NCBI GenBank assembly: GCA_039881045.1
Contig: JAYWVB010000004.1
Span: forward strand, 558,001-622,000
Direction: 5' to 3'
Length of the DNA: 64,000 nt
Source of the DNA: Chaetomium olivaceum
Taxonomy: Eukaryota > Ascomycota > Sordariomycetes > Sordariales > Chaetomiaceae
Shown here: piece after piece, positions 1 through 12,844 of the stretch
How positions within the stretch are numbered: the first letter of the stretch is position 1
Layout of the letters: the number at the start of each line of letters is the position of its first letter
The notes under the pieces: model-generated
What the model was told of the DNA's origin: nothing
What the model saw: only the letters and a program-made list of their open reading frames with translations
The model's database searches: none
Translations under genes and position numbers: made by a program

Positions 1-1462
1 CGATGCAAATGGGATAGCGGTTTAACCCTAATGCTTAATCGGGGATAGGTAGCGACCCACTGGGGATACTCCACCAAGAAGTGGCCCGCGGGTCTCGAAC
101 GAGTGGGAATGGGAAGTTCAAGTTTCGCTGTGTTTCCTTTTCTTGCTTTTGGTCTTCGGGTGTTCGAGAATTTTCTCATTTCCCCAAGCGACAACCCTGC
201 CCGTCAATTGAGCGTGGCCCGTGGACAGGCACCAGTTCCCAGCCAGCCGGTGACGGGTTGACGGGTTGATTTGCTCCGCAATTTGCTGTCGGGGTTCAGC
301 AAGTGCGAGTTCCGAGTCCTCGGTCTGTTAGCTGAGCGAAAAACCCGTTGGCTCGGCCAAGTATTTCCAAGCATTCTTGACCGGTCGAGGGACTTTGTGA
401 CGGTTGCAGCACTAACAGACTAACTAGCAGTCCGGGCACTGGCAAACCCCGTGTGCCCCAGGGCGGGAACTGCATTGCCGACCCCACACCATCCTCCACG
501 CCCCTGTGTCCGGTTTCTCTTCGTTTTTTTGACGTGGCCCGGAGCAAGCCCCGCTCAGCCCGCCTCCGAGGCATCCGCCACGGGGGCTACATTCGTCATC
601 CCAGGGAATCCAGGCGGAAGGATGCCGTTGACACGAGGCAGATATGGGGGGGCAGCTGAGGCACGAATCTCACGAAATGGCTGGGAGCAGCAAGACACAC
701 GCATCCTCATCGGACCCGACCCGCCATCTGTCCTCTTACTTGTAGAGGGGTACTCAACGGAGATAACGTCGGCCGCCGACACTGCGAGACTGACGCAGCA
801 CAGAAGGAGAGAAAGAGGTACGTACCTATTGAATGTAGAAATTGCTTCAGTTCTGTACCATCGCTGGATAATGATACCGCATGGAAGAGCTTCCTGTATC
901 TCTTTGTAGGAAAGCAAGATGTTGTGTTGAAAACCAAGCAACCATGGACTTCCCTGCGTGTTAATCGAGATGGAGCCGTCTGGTTTGATGTTGCCTCTGA
1001 CTAAGTGAGCTTCCGAGTCCACCCGCCGCGGGAGAAAAAGTTTCGCGCGAAATATCCATGCCCGCCAATCCGTTTTAGCTCCGGCCCAGGAAACAATTGA
1101 GCTGCGTAACCCCGTCCATATTTGACGGCCACACTCCCACATTCCCACCCTCCCCTCGCCTTGACTATTCCAAACCTCCAAATTTCTCAATCACCATTCC
1201 AGGTAGCGCGTTTGTTTGACGGCCTTGTCGTCAAATGAACCTGCAAGTGCGCATCACTCAATCTCCCCTTGTAAGTCCTGACCCATGCATCATCCATTTT
1301 CTCCAATTCCCCCATTCCATGTCCAAGTCGCGTGTGCCACTCCTGCCTCGTTCCGTGCGAGTGCGGCATGAACAACAGATGGACCGTTCACGACTACGTC
1401 AGAGCAACCTACTAACCCTTTTTCTTCCCGATTAGAACCCCTTCCACCCAGGTGTTTCCTAA
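1..1462. other. Non-coding stretch upstream of the PPR gene
   Basis: No reading frame here has recognisable protein character. The open frames are short, overlap on both strands and look like chance. The last ~250 bases are C/T-rich, as expected for a fungal promoter and 5' leader of the PPR gene that starts at 1463. I see no RNA gene or repeat. Confidence 0.5.
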
Positions 1463-4400
1463 ATGCCCTCCGTTTACTCGTCGGTTTTCCAGAGCTTTAT
1501 CCGACAAGGATTTACAAAGTCTTTCACCCACGGCTACGCCCAATCGGTCGTCGCTGCCACTCACCCTCATGTTTTAAACGCACAGAACCGGCCGTCGTTT
1601 GCGCGGCGGCGCAATGCCGCCCGCGTCGGCCGTCTCGCCAGCCTCGGGCTCCAGTCTGCCTTCCACACTTCTAGCCTCCCGGCTGCTGGCTCGATAGAGC
1701 AGCGCCCTGACAAGGCTGGGAGCCATGGCGGGCTGGATGCCTACTTTGAGCAGCTGCAAAAGTCCGAGGACGGCACCGAAATCGACCAGGAGTGGGTTCA
1801 GTTTCAGTTCCCGAAGCCCATCGAGTGGAAGCCGACAACAGCTTCTGTCCTCGTCGGCTCCGATGCCAAGACCCTCGCCCTCGATGCTGAAGAATCTGCC
1901 ACTACCCACGATGATGTCTCGACAACGCCCGCCGTCCCGCCAGAGGCCGAGGCAGCGCTAGCCCACATCGACGCCGCGATCGAACGGGAGATCGAGGCCC
2001 GGAGAGAGTTGGAGGAGCTCGAAGAAAAAGTCGAGTCTCTTCGCGCAACCTCGCCAGTCCTGGCAGAGCAGCTGGCCGAAGAAATTCGGTCGCGCACTGC
2101 CTCTCCCGTCTCAAGCGTGCAGACTCCAGCTAGCGAGGCTCGAACCCTGACGCCTCCCATTGACCCTCAGTCTCAGACCTACGCCGACCATCTTGCCAAG
2201 CTTTCCGGGACTGGACGTTATGCCGAGATCCCGGCCGTCTTCGAGGCCATGCTGGTCAGCGGTGTCCGCCCCATTGCGTCGGCGTACAATGCCCTGCTCA
2301 TGGCCGCTATCCACTTGCCCTTCGAGAAGTGGGAGATCGTCACCAAGGCGCTGGATGTCTACGCCGACATGCTGCGCCGCAAGGTCTCCCCCGACAGCGA
2401 CACGTATGACATCCTCGTTGGCCTCCTCGCGTCCCGCTCCCTCGAAATCGCTTCGCTCAAGCAGGTCCTCGAGGACAAGCGGCTGCGCTTCGGTGGCATG
2501 GACGAGCCTGGCAAGTTCATGTTCGCATCTCATGAGCTGGAACACGCCATGCTTGTCGAGGATGACCGCCTGGACCTGGCCATGAAGCTGTTCACGTCGT
2601 CGACCACGGCGAACAAGGCGTCGTACTCGTCCGAAACATACCACCAGCTGATCTCGGCCTGCGCCCACGCCGGCCGCATTTCTGACATGCTCAAGCTTTT
2701 TGAGCACATGGAGTCCAGCCGGACCGTCCCATTCGCGGCCACCTTCCCTGCCATGATCACCGCGTTTGCCACCTCAGGAGACCTCGTCAGTGCTGTCGAG
2801 TGCTACAACGAGTACCGCAACCTCGCCATGGCGAACGACAAGGGTGACCAAACCTTGAACGATCGTCTGGACGCCCAGGTCTACGCTGCCGTCATCAACG
2901 CCTACATTGTCTCGGACAAGGTCGAGGGTGCCATGAAGTTCTACGAAAAAGATTGTGGCAGAGTACGATGCCAAGCCCGCCGATATCAAGGACGCTATCA
3001 TCGCTGGTGGCTTTGTTAAGGGCTTTATCGACCGCGGCATCTACCAGGAAGCCCTTTACTGGGCTCAGCAGATCGAGAGCGAGGCCAGAACCTCAGCCAT
3101 GGACAGCGTCGCAAAGGTTGCCGCTGACCGTGGCGACAAGCAGACTGCTGTGACTGCTTTTGCTCACCTAGCACCCGCTGCTGCCGCCGCCCCCGCCGCC
3201 GCTCTGCTCGCCATGAGCGTTCGTGAGGGTGACGTCGCCGCCGCCGCTCGGTACTGGGATGCTCTCTGCAACTCCGAGGTCAAGCCGACCTCGTCCTTCA
3301 TTGAGCCCACGGCCATGTACGCGGTTGCCTTGATCGGTTCTGGCCAAGTTCTCGACGGCCTCACCCAGGCCGAGTTCATGTTCCAACGGATCCGCGACCA
3401 CAACTCGCAGCTTGCCGACGAAATCGAGGAAGGCACCGAATTCATCGCGAGGTTCATGAACCTTCGGGGCATCGTCGATCCTCGGACCACCTCGGTCCCC
3501 GCATCTGAGCCTCCCCAGTCGTTCACGGCATCTCCGTACCCCCAGACACCTGTGGTCGCCCGCCAAGAAGAGAACACATTCGACCCGTACTCGGGCAACA
3601 CCGACGTGAAGGGATCCTTTGCCATCATGCAGGAGTTGGAGGGTGCCTTTGGCCGAAAGTCCAAGTTGAATGAGGCCATGTCTCGCTTCCGGAACGTGCG
3701 TCGTGCCGGCCGTCATCCTCGCTACATTGTGTACGCGAAGCTGATTTCGGCCGCCGGCAAAGAGGACAAGTTCGACCTTTGCCAGGAGATCCTCGCCATG
3801 GCCCGCAACGATATCCCGCTTCTCACTCAGTACCCCGTGGTTCGCTACGGCTGGTCTTCCATTTTGGACGCCATGATTGGCGCTTGCCTTACCCATGGCC
3901 GCAAGGCTCTGGCTGAAGACTACCACCAGGAGTTGCTTGCCATGGGTGCCACGCCCTCGGCCAACACCTACGGTCTGTACATCACCACCCTGCGGGAGTC
4001 TGGCAAGAACGTCGACGAGGCTTCCGAGGCTGTCAAGATCTTCATTCGTGCCAAGACGGAAGGTGTCGAGCCAACCTCGTTTTTGTACAACGCGCTGATC
4101 GGCAAGCTCGGCAAGGCACGCCGCATCGACGACTGCCTCTTCTACTTTGCTGAGATGCGGGCGCTAGGAATTAAGCCGACCTCGGTCACGTATGGCACGA
4201 TCGTCAACGCGCTCTGCCGTGTTAGCGACGAGAAGTTTGCCGAGGAGCTGTTTGATGAAATGGAGGCCATGCCCAACTACAAGGCGCGCCCCGCGCCCTA
4301 CAACAGCATGATGCAGTTCTTCCTGACCACCAAGCGGGACAAGGCCAAGGTTCTCGAGTACTACGAGCGCATGAACGCGAAGGGCATCGCCCCGACCGCC

Positions 4401-4994
4401 CACACTTTTAAGCTCCTCGTCGACACCCACGCCACCCTGGAGCCCGTCGACATGAAGGCTGCCGAGGCAGTGCTGGATATGATCCGTGCTTCCGGCCAGC
4501 AACCTGAGGCTGTCCACTACGCCTCGCTGATTCACGCCCGCGGCTGCATCCTCCACGACATGGAAGGTGCCCGCCAGATATTCGACACCGTCATGAAGGA
4601 CCGCCTCGTCCCCCCCCACCCCTGCCTCTACCAGGCCCTGTTCGAGGCCATGGTCGCCAACCACCAGGTCAGCGTGACCGAGCCCGTGCTCGCCGACATG
4701 CGCGCCCGCCGCATCGAGCTGACCCCCTACATCGCCAACACGCTGATCCACGGCTGGGCCGCCGAGGACAACGTGGCCAAGGCCGACGAGATCTACATCG
4801 CGCTCGGCCGCTCCAAGCGTGAGCCGAGCACCTACGAGGCCATGACCAGAGCGTTCCTGTCTGTACAGGAGCGCGAGGGTGCCAAGGCCGTCGTCAGCGA
4901 GATGCTCACCCGTGGGTACCCGAGCGCCGTCGTCAACAAGGTGCTGGAGTTGCTGGGCGGCCCGCACACCGCCGAGGCGGGTATGGCCGCTTAA
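1463..4994 (+). CDS. Mitochondrial pentatricopeptide repeat (PPR) protein, one frameshift
   Basis: A protein of about 1,175 residues in two abutting frames. The first ~70 residues are rich in Arg/Ser/Ala and poor in acids, as in a mitochondrial presequence. A short charged helix (ERELEARRELEEL-like, around residues 170-195) follows, then tandem ~35-residue PPR motifs with the T-Y-N-x-L-I signature (for example 'ANTYGLYITTLRESG', 'TSFLYNALIGKLG', 'TSVTYGTIVNALC'). PPR proteins of this size bind mitochondrial transcripts; Neurospora cya-5 and CIA84 are examples, but I cannot assign either name. The frame breaks at an A5 tract at 2946-2950: removing one A restores ...KFYEKIVAEYDAK... across the junction. 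Nothing else disrupts 3.5 kb of coding sequence, so an assembly error or a very recent mutation is likely. No intron is needed. Confidence 0.88.
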
Positions 4995-6365
4995 GCTTCG
5001 TTCAGTCACACCTTTTTTTTCCTTTTTTAGTTTTATTTCCTTGCTTTCCTTTGTTGGTCTGTTTTCCCATGTTTCAGCCTAGCCCGCTTTGTTTTGGATG
5101 ATACCCCCTGTGCGACACGAAACTGGCGGTTGGGCTGTATTGGGATGGGGTTAATTGAGTGAGGGAAACCATAAGATAAAGTCAAGGTTCATCAAATATC
5201 ACTAGGAAGGGACGGGGCAAGCAAAAAACAGGAGATGGGCAGGAGAGTCTCTTTTTTCCTTATCTCCTTATGTCTGTCTCGCTCGGGATATCAAAATGGG
5301 TGGGGTAGGGGGATATCGGTCAGCGGGGGCGTTTTATCGGATAGAGTTTACCGGGGGCCCCGACTACGTGTGCGTGAGGCTCGGTTTGGGCGGTATGGTT
5401 TTGCTCTTTTTTCTCCTTTTGCTGGCGGGAGCATGCATGGAACGGGCCTCGGTTTGGGAATCCGGATGGGCGGGACAGGAACGGATTTTGGGCGGACGGC
5501 CCGGGCCTTGCGGTTGTCAAGAAGACTACATCACATCACATCTCCACTCTGCATAGCGAGCAGCGAATCTGTTCTGTTGGCTATGTATTATACATTGATA
5601 AAATAATGATGAGTAATGTCCTTGTACAATGTTTGGTTTCGTAGCTGGCACTCTGTGATGTTGTAAAAGAATTCAGTACGGCTACTTTCTTCAATCGTTT
5701 AAGGTTCATCAATGCCCGGTCTGGCCTGTTCTATGGCAACCATATTCTATCAGATCATGGCAGACTGTAGCCATGAGTGAGCATAGAGTGGAACTACCTA
5801 ATGACCCCTTGCGCCCACTACCTATTTATACAAGTTCTTCCCCGCAACTATGTACCTACAAGACTGAACACCGCCCAAGCGGTCTCTCCACAAAGTCCAA
5901 GATTACGAGGCGGAGGTGAAGTACGTGCGGGAGGAGATGTCATGTTGGTGGGGTAGCATAGGGTTCACTGATATAGGAGTGCTGGAAGGAAGCAATTGAC
6001 AGTGCGAACGAGGGCTTAGAAGCGTCAACGTAGGCCAATAACGAAAAGGCGGCGGGTGACAAGTAAGGTGTCCGACTTATCAATTTCATAACCTTCTTAG
6101 AGTGCAATCAGCTACAACTACAAAAGTAACGCACCTACTTAAATTGAGAAGACACACGAGAGTCAATTTCCTGCTCTTGACCTTCATCTCACAAAATATC
6201 CACTTCACACGCGCGGTTTCACGAGCCATTCAGATGTCGTACATAGCGTTTACTAGCATGCAAACAGAATACCTTGACCCCAATCTAGTCCTTATGCATC
6301 ACAATCCCAACCAGCCTTGTGGCTTATAAATTATAGATTCCGCCTTCCACAGGCCAATGGAATTT
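4995..6365. other. 3' flank and intergenic spacer
   Basis: The first ~100 bases after the PPR stop are T-rich (runs of T at 5011-5045), fitting a 3' untranslated region. Overlapping open frames at 5235-5606 are G-rich and low in complexity and I do not believe them. The rest is featureless, moderately AT-rich sequence between two convergent genes. Confidence 0.5.
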
Positions 6366-8490
6366 TCAGAAAGGTCTTCCTCTCAAATATCTAATCGGTA
6401 GCACTGGGCTGAGGCCCACGATCAATGACACGGAGAGAATGAGACCAGCAACGCTAATCAACACCCGACTTGCCGTAGTCCGCCCAATGGCGAGCGCCAG
6501 CATAACACTGAAAGCAAAAATCCCAAAGAAAGCGAGCGGTATAAGCCACGGCGACATGCCCGAGACGAGGAGCGGCACGATCACTAAGGGGAGCCACCAC
6601 TTCTCTTTCTTAATCCAGATCCACGCGCCCTTTCGAAAACTGTATCCGGTTGCTGTGGATAATGGCATCCGTACCGCAATTTTGCCCCTGTTCAGCTGTT
6701 TTGAGATGCAGTTGTTGAGTTGTCGGTTGGTCAAACGGTCGGGAACCTCGCCAACGGTCGCAAACTCGTGGTCGAGCGCCGCGGCCAGGTCAAGCACGGC
6801 TTTGAACCGGTCGGGTGCTTCGTCCCCGTTGCGCTGTTGCAAATCGAGATGCCCCTTCAACCACATGATGTACACCGCCAGGACCCAGAGCACCAGAAAC
6901 ATTGTGACGATGAACAATTGTAGGAACGAGAAGCCCCACTGGTATCGCTGTCGCCCACAAATAGGTAGGTAACTGAGGTAAGTAAACTGTGCGGTCCTCG
7001 ACGGGGGCGAATGCTTTCTCTTTGACTTACGTTATCGATCGCTTGACATCTGCCTTTCTGCTCCAGGTATGTGGAGTTGTACGTCGTATTGCCCAAAGGT
7101 GTCATGAAAACCCGGTTAGCATAGTTATTGTACGGGGTGAGGTTGCTTCGAGGGTCGACCCAGGTATCCCCCCAGTAGTTTTCCTCCGGTGGTATATAGA
7201 AAGCGGAAATGTTGAGCGCTGGCTTTTCGATGGGTCGGTTCATCCACGAGGTCTCGATGTCGTTGAGGTCGCCAGCTGCATTGAGAGCGAGAAACCCGTA
7301 CAACCTGGTATCTACGCCACGTGATAGTTAGCATGGTATGAAACAAGCTCCAAGCTCGCGCTTCATCCTTGACATACATGCGGAGACGCCTGCTAAGAAA
7401 TAACATCCTGCCGCATCCTTGATACCAGAGCAATTATCATCATCCGATTCCTCTATCGGTATTACTTCCCACCCTTTTGCTTTTCGTCAACGGAATCTAA
7501 ACTGGAGGGATAGAACGGGTTTGACTACCATACCATTCTCGGCATTGACATGGGCGTTCTGGTGAAAATCGAATGAGATGAGGTAGTTTCCAGTGAGATT
7601 GACTCGCCACCCATCATGTATGACATAGGCCACGGGTTTGAAACCCGCGTCAGATATGAGATTATCTTCGATGTCGAGCACAAAGGGTCTGATAGCTGGC
7701 GTATAGCCCGTCATAGCACCGGCGAGCGTAGGCCAGGCCAAAACAAACACCATGACCGCAATGATGCACATCATGGCCAGTGTGGAACGGAGCGCTCGCC
7801 TTTGTCGTAAAGTCCCGTGTGATTCGATATACGGACCTCAACGAGGCTTCGCTCTCAAGAAAGATTGCGAAGAATGAGCTGTACGTAACAGGGTTGGAGT
7901 GCATGGCGCTTCGGACATAGATAGAAAAGGCCTTCCACGAGTAGAAAGCCAAAATGGCCTGCCCGCCTTTCCCAACGGCCTAAATTGGTGGTGGTACCCA
8001 ATCAGCCATGGCGCTAGACGAATGCAAAATGATGATATTTCAGTGGTCTGCTCACCAGATCCCAGATGATGTCAATAACCTTAGCATCGGTGAAGGTAAG
8101 CTGTTGCCAAAATGGAAGCGTGATCTGGAAAAATCCAGATATCTGCCAGTATTGGAACTTGCGGTTGCCTGATGAGAATGAGCCGTCCGGCAGACATGAG
8201 ACACCGGCAATACCTGGAGAACCCGTATCATATGGCGCCATTGGAAATGGCCTGTCAGGGGCGAAATACATTAGGCAAGTGAAAGGGCCAACCGTGAGCA
8301 GAAGTGAGAAAACCAAGATTGACCCACGGCCCCAGCTGGCGTCCTTCAAGTCAGCTCTAACATCTCGCCACGCCTTCGCCCACCATCCTCGTAACGGGCG
8401 AGCCCACCATGGAATAACGGGCGACGGCGAGCATGAACCGGAGGACTCTAGGACGCGCGGACTTTGCGAGGCTGTCGATAAAGCCGTCAT
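6366..8490 (-). CDS. Fungal multi-pass membrane protein of unknown function
   Basis: Several exons on the minus strand. The start is taken at 8490 (MTALSTASQSP); an in-frame ATG at 8553 is possible. Exon 1 (8490-8056) holds a basic cytosolic segment and one transmembrane helix (SILVFSLLLTVGPFTCLMYF). Exon 2 starts near 7979 with GKGGQAILAFYSWKAF, a motif I associate with a large fungal membrane protein family that has no assigned function. A second hydrophobic stretch (MMCIIAVMVFVLAWPTLAGA) and the motif AMTGY follow. A lumenal domain with N-glycosylation sequons lies between about 7770 and 6990, and two more helices sit near the C-terminus (WWLPLVIVPLLV and a pair before the end). The frame slips by one base in an AAA tract (7801-7803) between exon 2 and MMCII. 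Confidence is high in a real gene, moderate in exact exons. Confidence 0.72.
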
Positions 8491-9884
8491 GAATCCCACC
8501 TGAGGGGAAAGGGGTTTAACAGGGTAAGGTGGGTTCACGAGTACAAACCCCAATAGGTAGTTTGGAGCAGAGGCTGTAATAGCGAAGAAGCGCAGAGGCA
8601 GAACAATATTTGGAGAGACTAGAAAAATGCGTATGATGAGGAAAAGGTAAAAAGGAAAGGGTCTGCTGCTGTGCCCTACAAGGCCATGACGTGAGGTGTA
8701 ACACGGCAGGTTACCGCAGCAAGAGTCGGGTGCTTACGGTACCTTAGTCTACATGTACACAGCCAGTAAAGCGGGGAACACGCGAATTAATACCATGCAT
8801 CTGCCCCCACCCGCATCTCAGCTTCTCCTTTAACCGGTGGCAAGGCAAAGATATTCTCAGCCTCGCGCAACTTTCCGACCCCAAAGCACACCGCGGACTT
8901 ACGGGTATCGCACACAAAACATTGTGTCTACCGGTACCTACATGGATGTTGACACTCAATATGATGGGATATTTGCTTCGGTTTGGTTTAGACTTGCCTA
9001 GATTTGATTTGCTTTGTTTTGTTTGGCCTGAGTAAAATCAAATCAAATTCCCCTTTAACCCTAACAATAACTCGAATTCTCTCATATTGACTGTTCCAGT
9101 TGGTGTTGGCAGCAACACATGATAGGGTTAAGGTTATGACTGTGGCTCTTGTGGTGGTTGAGGATAGGTATCTCAAGCAACGTTTTGCAGGGCCCAGCTA
9201 CTAATATCTAGCTTGGCAAATTTATCCAAACCAAACAACGCAAATCGAACAGTCTATTCGTTTGACGGAGACGCCGATTTGCTTTGGATTTGTTGAAATG
9301 CGTTGACGAGATTTGCGTTGTGGCGCGTGAACTTGACAGTTAGTTAGACTGTCCCCAACTCGTAACCGAAGAGATAAACAGGTACCTAGGTACCTTACTT
9401 AAGGTACCTATCTAGGTAGGAGGTAGACAGCTTCGAGACCTTGCTGCAACCCAACACCCCGACTCATACACCTAGCGGTAGTCACGGCTATAAATTGTGC
9501 AGTAACCAGAAGATCACAGTTCTCGTTCCTGTTCTCTTGTCACCTGTGTGCGTTGAAAGCAAAGATGCAAATTGCGTCTGCCTTCCCGTGCTTTCTCTCA
9601 GCGTTCACCAGTCGTTAGGCAAGTTTAAATGAGAGCTAGGCGGCTGCTATTTTCCTCTTGCTGCCGACCCCCAAGTCTCACACCATGTTGAAACCACAAA
9701 GTCCCTATGGTCATGACCCCTGTAGGGTCTTCGATTGTGAGACTGCAGCGTCAACTGCCACACAGTCACAGTGTCTTGTGACTCTCGTCTGTCTTTGTTC
9801 CCCACTATCGTTCCCAAGGTCATGTATACCAAACAGGACGAATCTCCCGCGCGAGGAGAAACGGAGTGGTGGGTTTTAAGCCAA
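8491..9884. other. AT-rich spacer
   Basis: No convincing gene. The stretch 8940-9330 is AT-rich with many TTTG/AAATC words (for example repeated 'aaatcaaatcaaat' near 9040), which could reflect old repeat-induced mutation. A cluster of GGTACC palindromes sits at 9380-9422. The open frames at 9441-9632 and 9658-9879 have no protein-like composition. Confidence 0.4.
9380..9422. repeat. Clustered GGTACC/CCTAGG palindromes
   Basis: Three GGTACC sites within 43 bases, arranged as overlapping palindromes (ggtacctaggtacc, then ttaaggtacctatctaggtagg). The same TAGGTACCT word occurs in other spacers of the window (for example near 39310 and 55190). I read it as a dispersed low-complexity genomic word rather than a regulatory site. 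Confidence 0.45.
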
Positions 9885-9887
9885 CAC

Positions 9888-10328
9888 TCGAGTTGGTGCC
9901 CTCAGATGGACTCGTGCTGTTGGCTCTCAAGCAGAACGTGCCTGGTCCCATTACCCGTACCGTTGTCGGCGCAGCCTATATGCTCGACACATTGCTTTAG
10001 GGAAGATGGCGAGGCCACACAGGCTACGGTGGGTGGTATTACGACGCTCGTGCTGAGGCACAAGCAAACCGTGAAGGCATTTCGTATTTCTCGACATTTT
10101 TTGGAACGGATACAAATGCGTCAGGTTAGCTCTAACATATCTCAACGCTTTTATCTTGGCAACACTTTCACGGGCAACGGCGACTCGAAAATGACGTTGC
10201 TGCGTGCCGCATACGCTTTGGAGGAGCCACAAATGTGCAGAATACGTTGAAGCCGTACAGCCCACGGCAGGCAGATTCATCTCATTTGAGTACATGGAGG
10301 ATGTTGTTAGAGACTTCCAAGTCTAGTT
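9888..10328 (+). pseudogene. Decayed relic of an unidentified protein gene
   Basis: Protein-like composition appears in different frames in succession. From 9888 one frame gives TLELVPSDGLVLLALKQN, then GGWYYDARAEAQANREGIS, broken by an in-frame TAG after 'YMLDTLL'. Another frame around 10205-10325 gives CAEYVEAVQPTAGRFISF and ends EYMEDVVRDFQV before a stop. The strings look like real protein, but I do not recognise the family. A possible intron (GTTAGC with TCTAAC) lies between the two segments. The call rests on composition only; it could also be a gene with unrecognised introns. Confidence 0.3.
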
Positions 10329-10550
10329 ATCTATGGCTATCACGCCCCAACTTAGAAGTTGTAGCCAAGTCAGAAGTAGTTCTGACGCAACAAAGGTTCA
10401 TTCGGAACTTCAAACCCAGCGGCCCGGCCATGACCAGCTTGGATAGTGATCACACATGGTTGCCATTGAACTATTACCTAAACCTCAGCATCCCTACACC
10501 GGCAGCCCATTCTCTCCACTCCCAACCCCCTATCTCATAAACTCCCCCCT

Positions 10551-12162
10551 TCACGGCGGCCGCCGTACCTGTACCTTCACATACCCCTCACCATCCCTGT
10601 CATCCCCACCACTCCCAACCCCCGAGAGCCGTGCCGCAGATGGTATAGCCGGACCAGGCTGGAGGAAGCTCGCGGGTGAGGTCGGCGTAAGAGGCTGCTG
10701 ATCCCCCCGTTGCCGGTCCCCCGTGGTGATGTTTACGCCGCTCCTCCTCAGACTGCTCTTGCCGCTCGGTCTTGGTGACGAGGGTGGTGGTGGTTGAAGG
10801 CTTCCTTGCCCTTGAGAAGCTGGCGGCGGTGGTGGTGGTGGTGGTGCGAGGTATCTGGGGTGATGGAGTGGGGTGGTGGGGAGGAAGGTGCTGTTGGTGT
10901 GGCGGGTGACGAAGGTGGTGGGGATGGAGAGGACGGATGAGGAGTCATCGTTTGTGTCGGAGGGGGTGCTGCTGGTTCCGATGGTAATTTGTGGGAGGCT
11001 CTTTCTGGTGCCAGATATGTGGGAGTAACGTAGTTGGTTGAGCCATTGGGAGAGTCGGGTTGCGGGTGGGATGACTTTCTCGGTGGCGGCTTCTGTGCCG
11101 TTGGATGGCTGGGCATCTTCTACCGTGGGTAGCCTTCCTCTCTCGTGTTCATTGCTGTAATCTGCTGGTTGTGGTGTTGCTGTTGTGGAATCGAGCAAGT
11201 TCTTGGAACCAAAGACTTTATTGGCTCTTCTCCTTCGGCTACGAAGCACAAATAGGACGGATGTCATGATGAGACAAACAAAAGCTGTCACATTATGGGG
11301 GTTAGTTACTGCTTCAAAGCAAGTGGTACGGATACGTGGCAAGGAACCCGTACCCAGGAGACCAAGAACGATCCCTGCTATTTGTCCGGGACGCAGCCCG
11401 TTTTGGTTACTATTTAGTGCTTGAATTGATGGGATGCTGGATGTAAATGTGGTGGAATATACAGCTACGTCGCAGAGTCAACTCATGTTGTGAATGTTGC
11501 CAAGCACGTTGATTCGAATCCAAGGGGATCATACCTCCGTTTGTCGATGACTGTGAACTGCTTGCAGTATGCGTCGTGACAATCTCTGTAGAACTACTTG
11601 AAACTGCGATACTGCTGGCCGGCGTTATGATGCTGGTGGCTGGGCTTGTGATCGTGGTAATTGCGAAACTGATGGTCTTTTCGTTTGTCGTGATGCTGGT
11701 TTTCAAGGTGGACGGAGCTGGCAGTATGATTTGAGTGTCACTTTGGGTTTCGATTTGAGAGGAAGTCTCTGGCGCCGGCGCTGATACTGAAGAAGGCGAT
11801 GTTGACTCAGAAATCTCCAGCGGGTTGCTAGTAGTGGAGGAAGTGCTGACAGTGGAGGAAGTGCTAGTAGTGGGAGAATCCGACGTCTCGTTCGGGGGTG
11901 GCGGTTGAATTAGAGATGAAGTTAGGGTGACAACCTGCGAAGTCGATTCCGGGTCGGGAGGGGATTCGTCAAGGCCTCCTTTTCCTTTGCCCCGTCCTTT
12001 ACCAAGTCCTGGGCGATCATCCCCTTCATCATCTCCGTCAGCGTTTTCATCGGCATCGTCATCCAAAAACGGTTCGACGGCGCCGTTCCCGTTGTTGGCT
12101 CGAACCGGAAGCCCGATTGATCGTCTATGCCGTGGTCGGCGTCTTATGGTGGCGGATTGCAT
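10551..12162 (-). CDS. Mucin-like single-pass membrane protein
   Basis: Three exons on the minus strand. The first ATG in frame is at 12162 (MQSATIRRRPRH); an upstream signal-peptide exon may exist but I cannot place it. An acidic Asp/Glu/Gly linker leads into a long Ser/Thr-rich ectodomain (about residues 60-210), suggesting heavy O-glycosylation. One intron runs from about 11550 to an acceptor near 11439. A second (GTACGG donor near 11350, branch CTAAC, acceptor near 11285) splits the membrane helix; splicing both gives GIVLGLLAFVCLIMTSV followed by the stop-transfer RSRRRR. The cytosolic tail is Pro-rich with a poly-Pro run (about 10,830-10,860). This architecture resembles fungal WSC/Mid2-like wall-stress sensors, but no WSC Cys domain is present, so only the class is inferred. 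Confidence 0.65.
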
Positions 12163-12834
12163 GCTTGGAAGTTCCGAAGACGTCCGTGTAAGGGTAGTGC
12201 CAGGGCTGGTCAGATGCCTGGTGGGCAACGCCTTGTCTTTGAACACCAACGTCTAACGACTGGCGGTTGGACGTTAGGCGAAAGCTCCACGGAAATGGCC
12301 CACAAGATTTGTAAGTGAGGTACTGTAGTAAAACTCCACATCGTGAAATCAAGACTTCCACTCAGTCAAAAACTTCAGGGAGCGGTATGAGACTGAGCAG
12401 GGGAGGTGAGGGGTCCAGGGGTTTCAACTTGGCGGAGCTCAGAAACTATAAGACATGCATGAAACCCCAAACGAAACGGACCTCGAAAACGAACTTTACT
12501 CCTTTCGTTCGTGCACTGCCTCAAACTCTTAAATCTTTTGCTTGATTGGTGCGCGAGCGGAGTGTTCGAAGAGGTTGTAGAATTCAAAGTTGAGCCCCTA
12601 CGGGTAAAAGCGTCCCAGGTGGTAATTGTGTCGCACTACGCTATGACGTCTATGGATAACTTCAGATGTTCTTCATCATCTTGGTAATCCAATAAAGACA
12701 CGGAGCTTTTATATAGAGAGAATATTTTCGGACCGTAGCCACACGACGTCACAGACCGTATCACACACACAGTAACACACTCGTCTACCATCCCCTTGAA
12801 TCGATTAATATATACTAGACCGTAATTGACTATA
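12163..12834. other. Promoter side of the mucin-like gene up to the transposon
   Basis: No credible gene. The last ~150 bases before the transposon (12690-12834) are AT-rich (atatagagag, attaatatatact), a setting in which TA-targeting transposons insert. Confidence 0.4.
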
Positions 12835-12844
12835 ACGTACTCCA

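Noticed and set aside
555..1190. 211-codon minus-strand frame near the window start
   Set aside because: No motif, biased composition, and overlaps a different plus-strand frame; I cannot support it.
4164..5009. A 281-codon minus-strand frame opposite the PPR gene
   Set aside because: Repetitive Gly/Val/Leu/His composition and exact overlap with the PPR coding strand mark it as an antisense shadow.
5235..5606. Gly-rich plus-strand frames after the PPR gene
   Set aside because: Low complexity, two overlapping frames, no splice or family signal.
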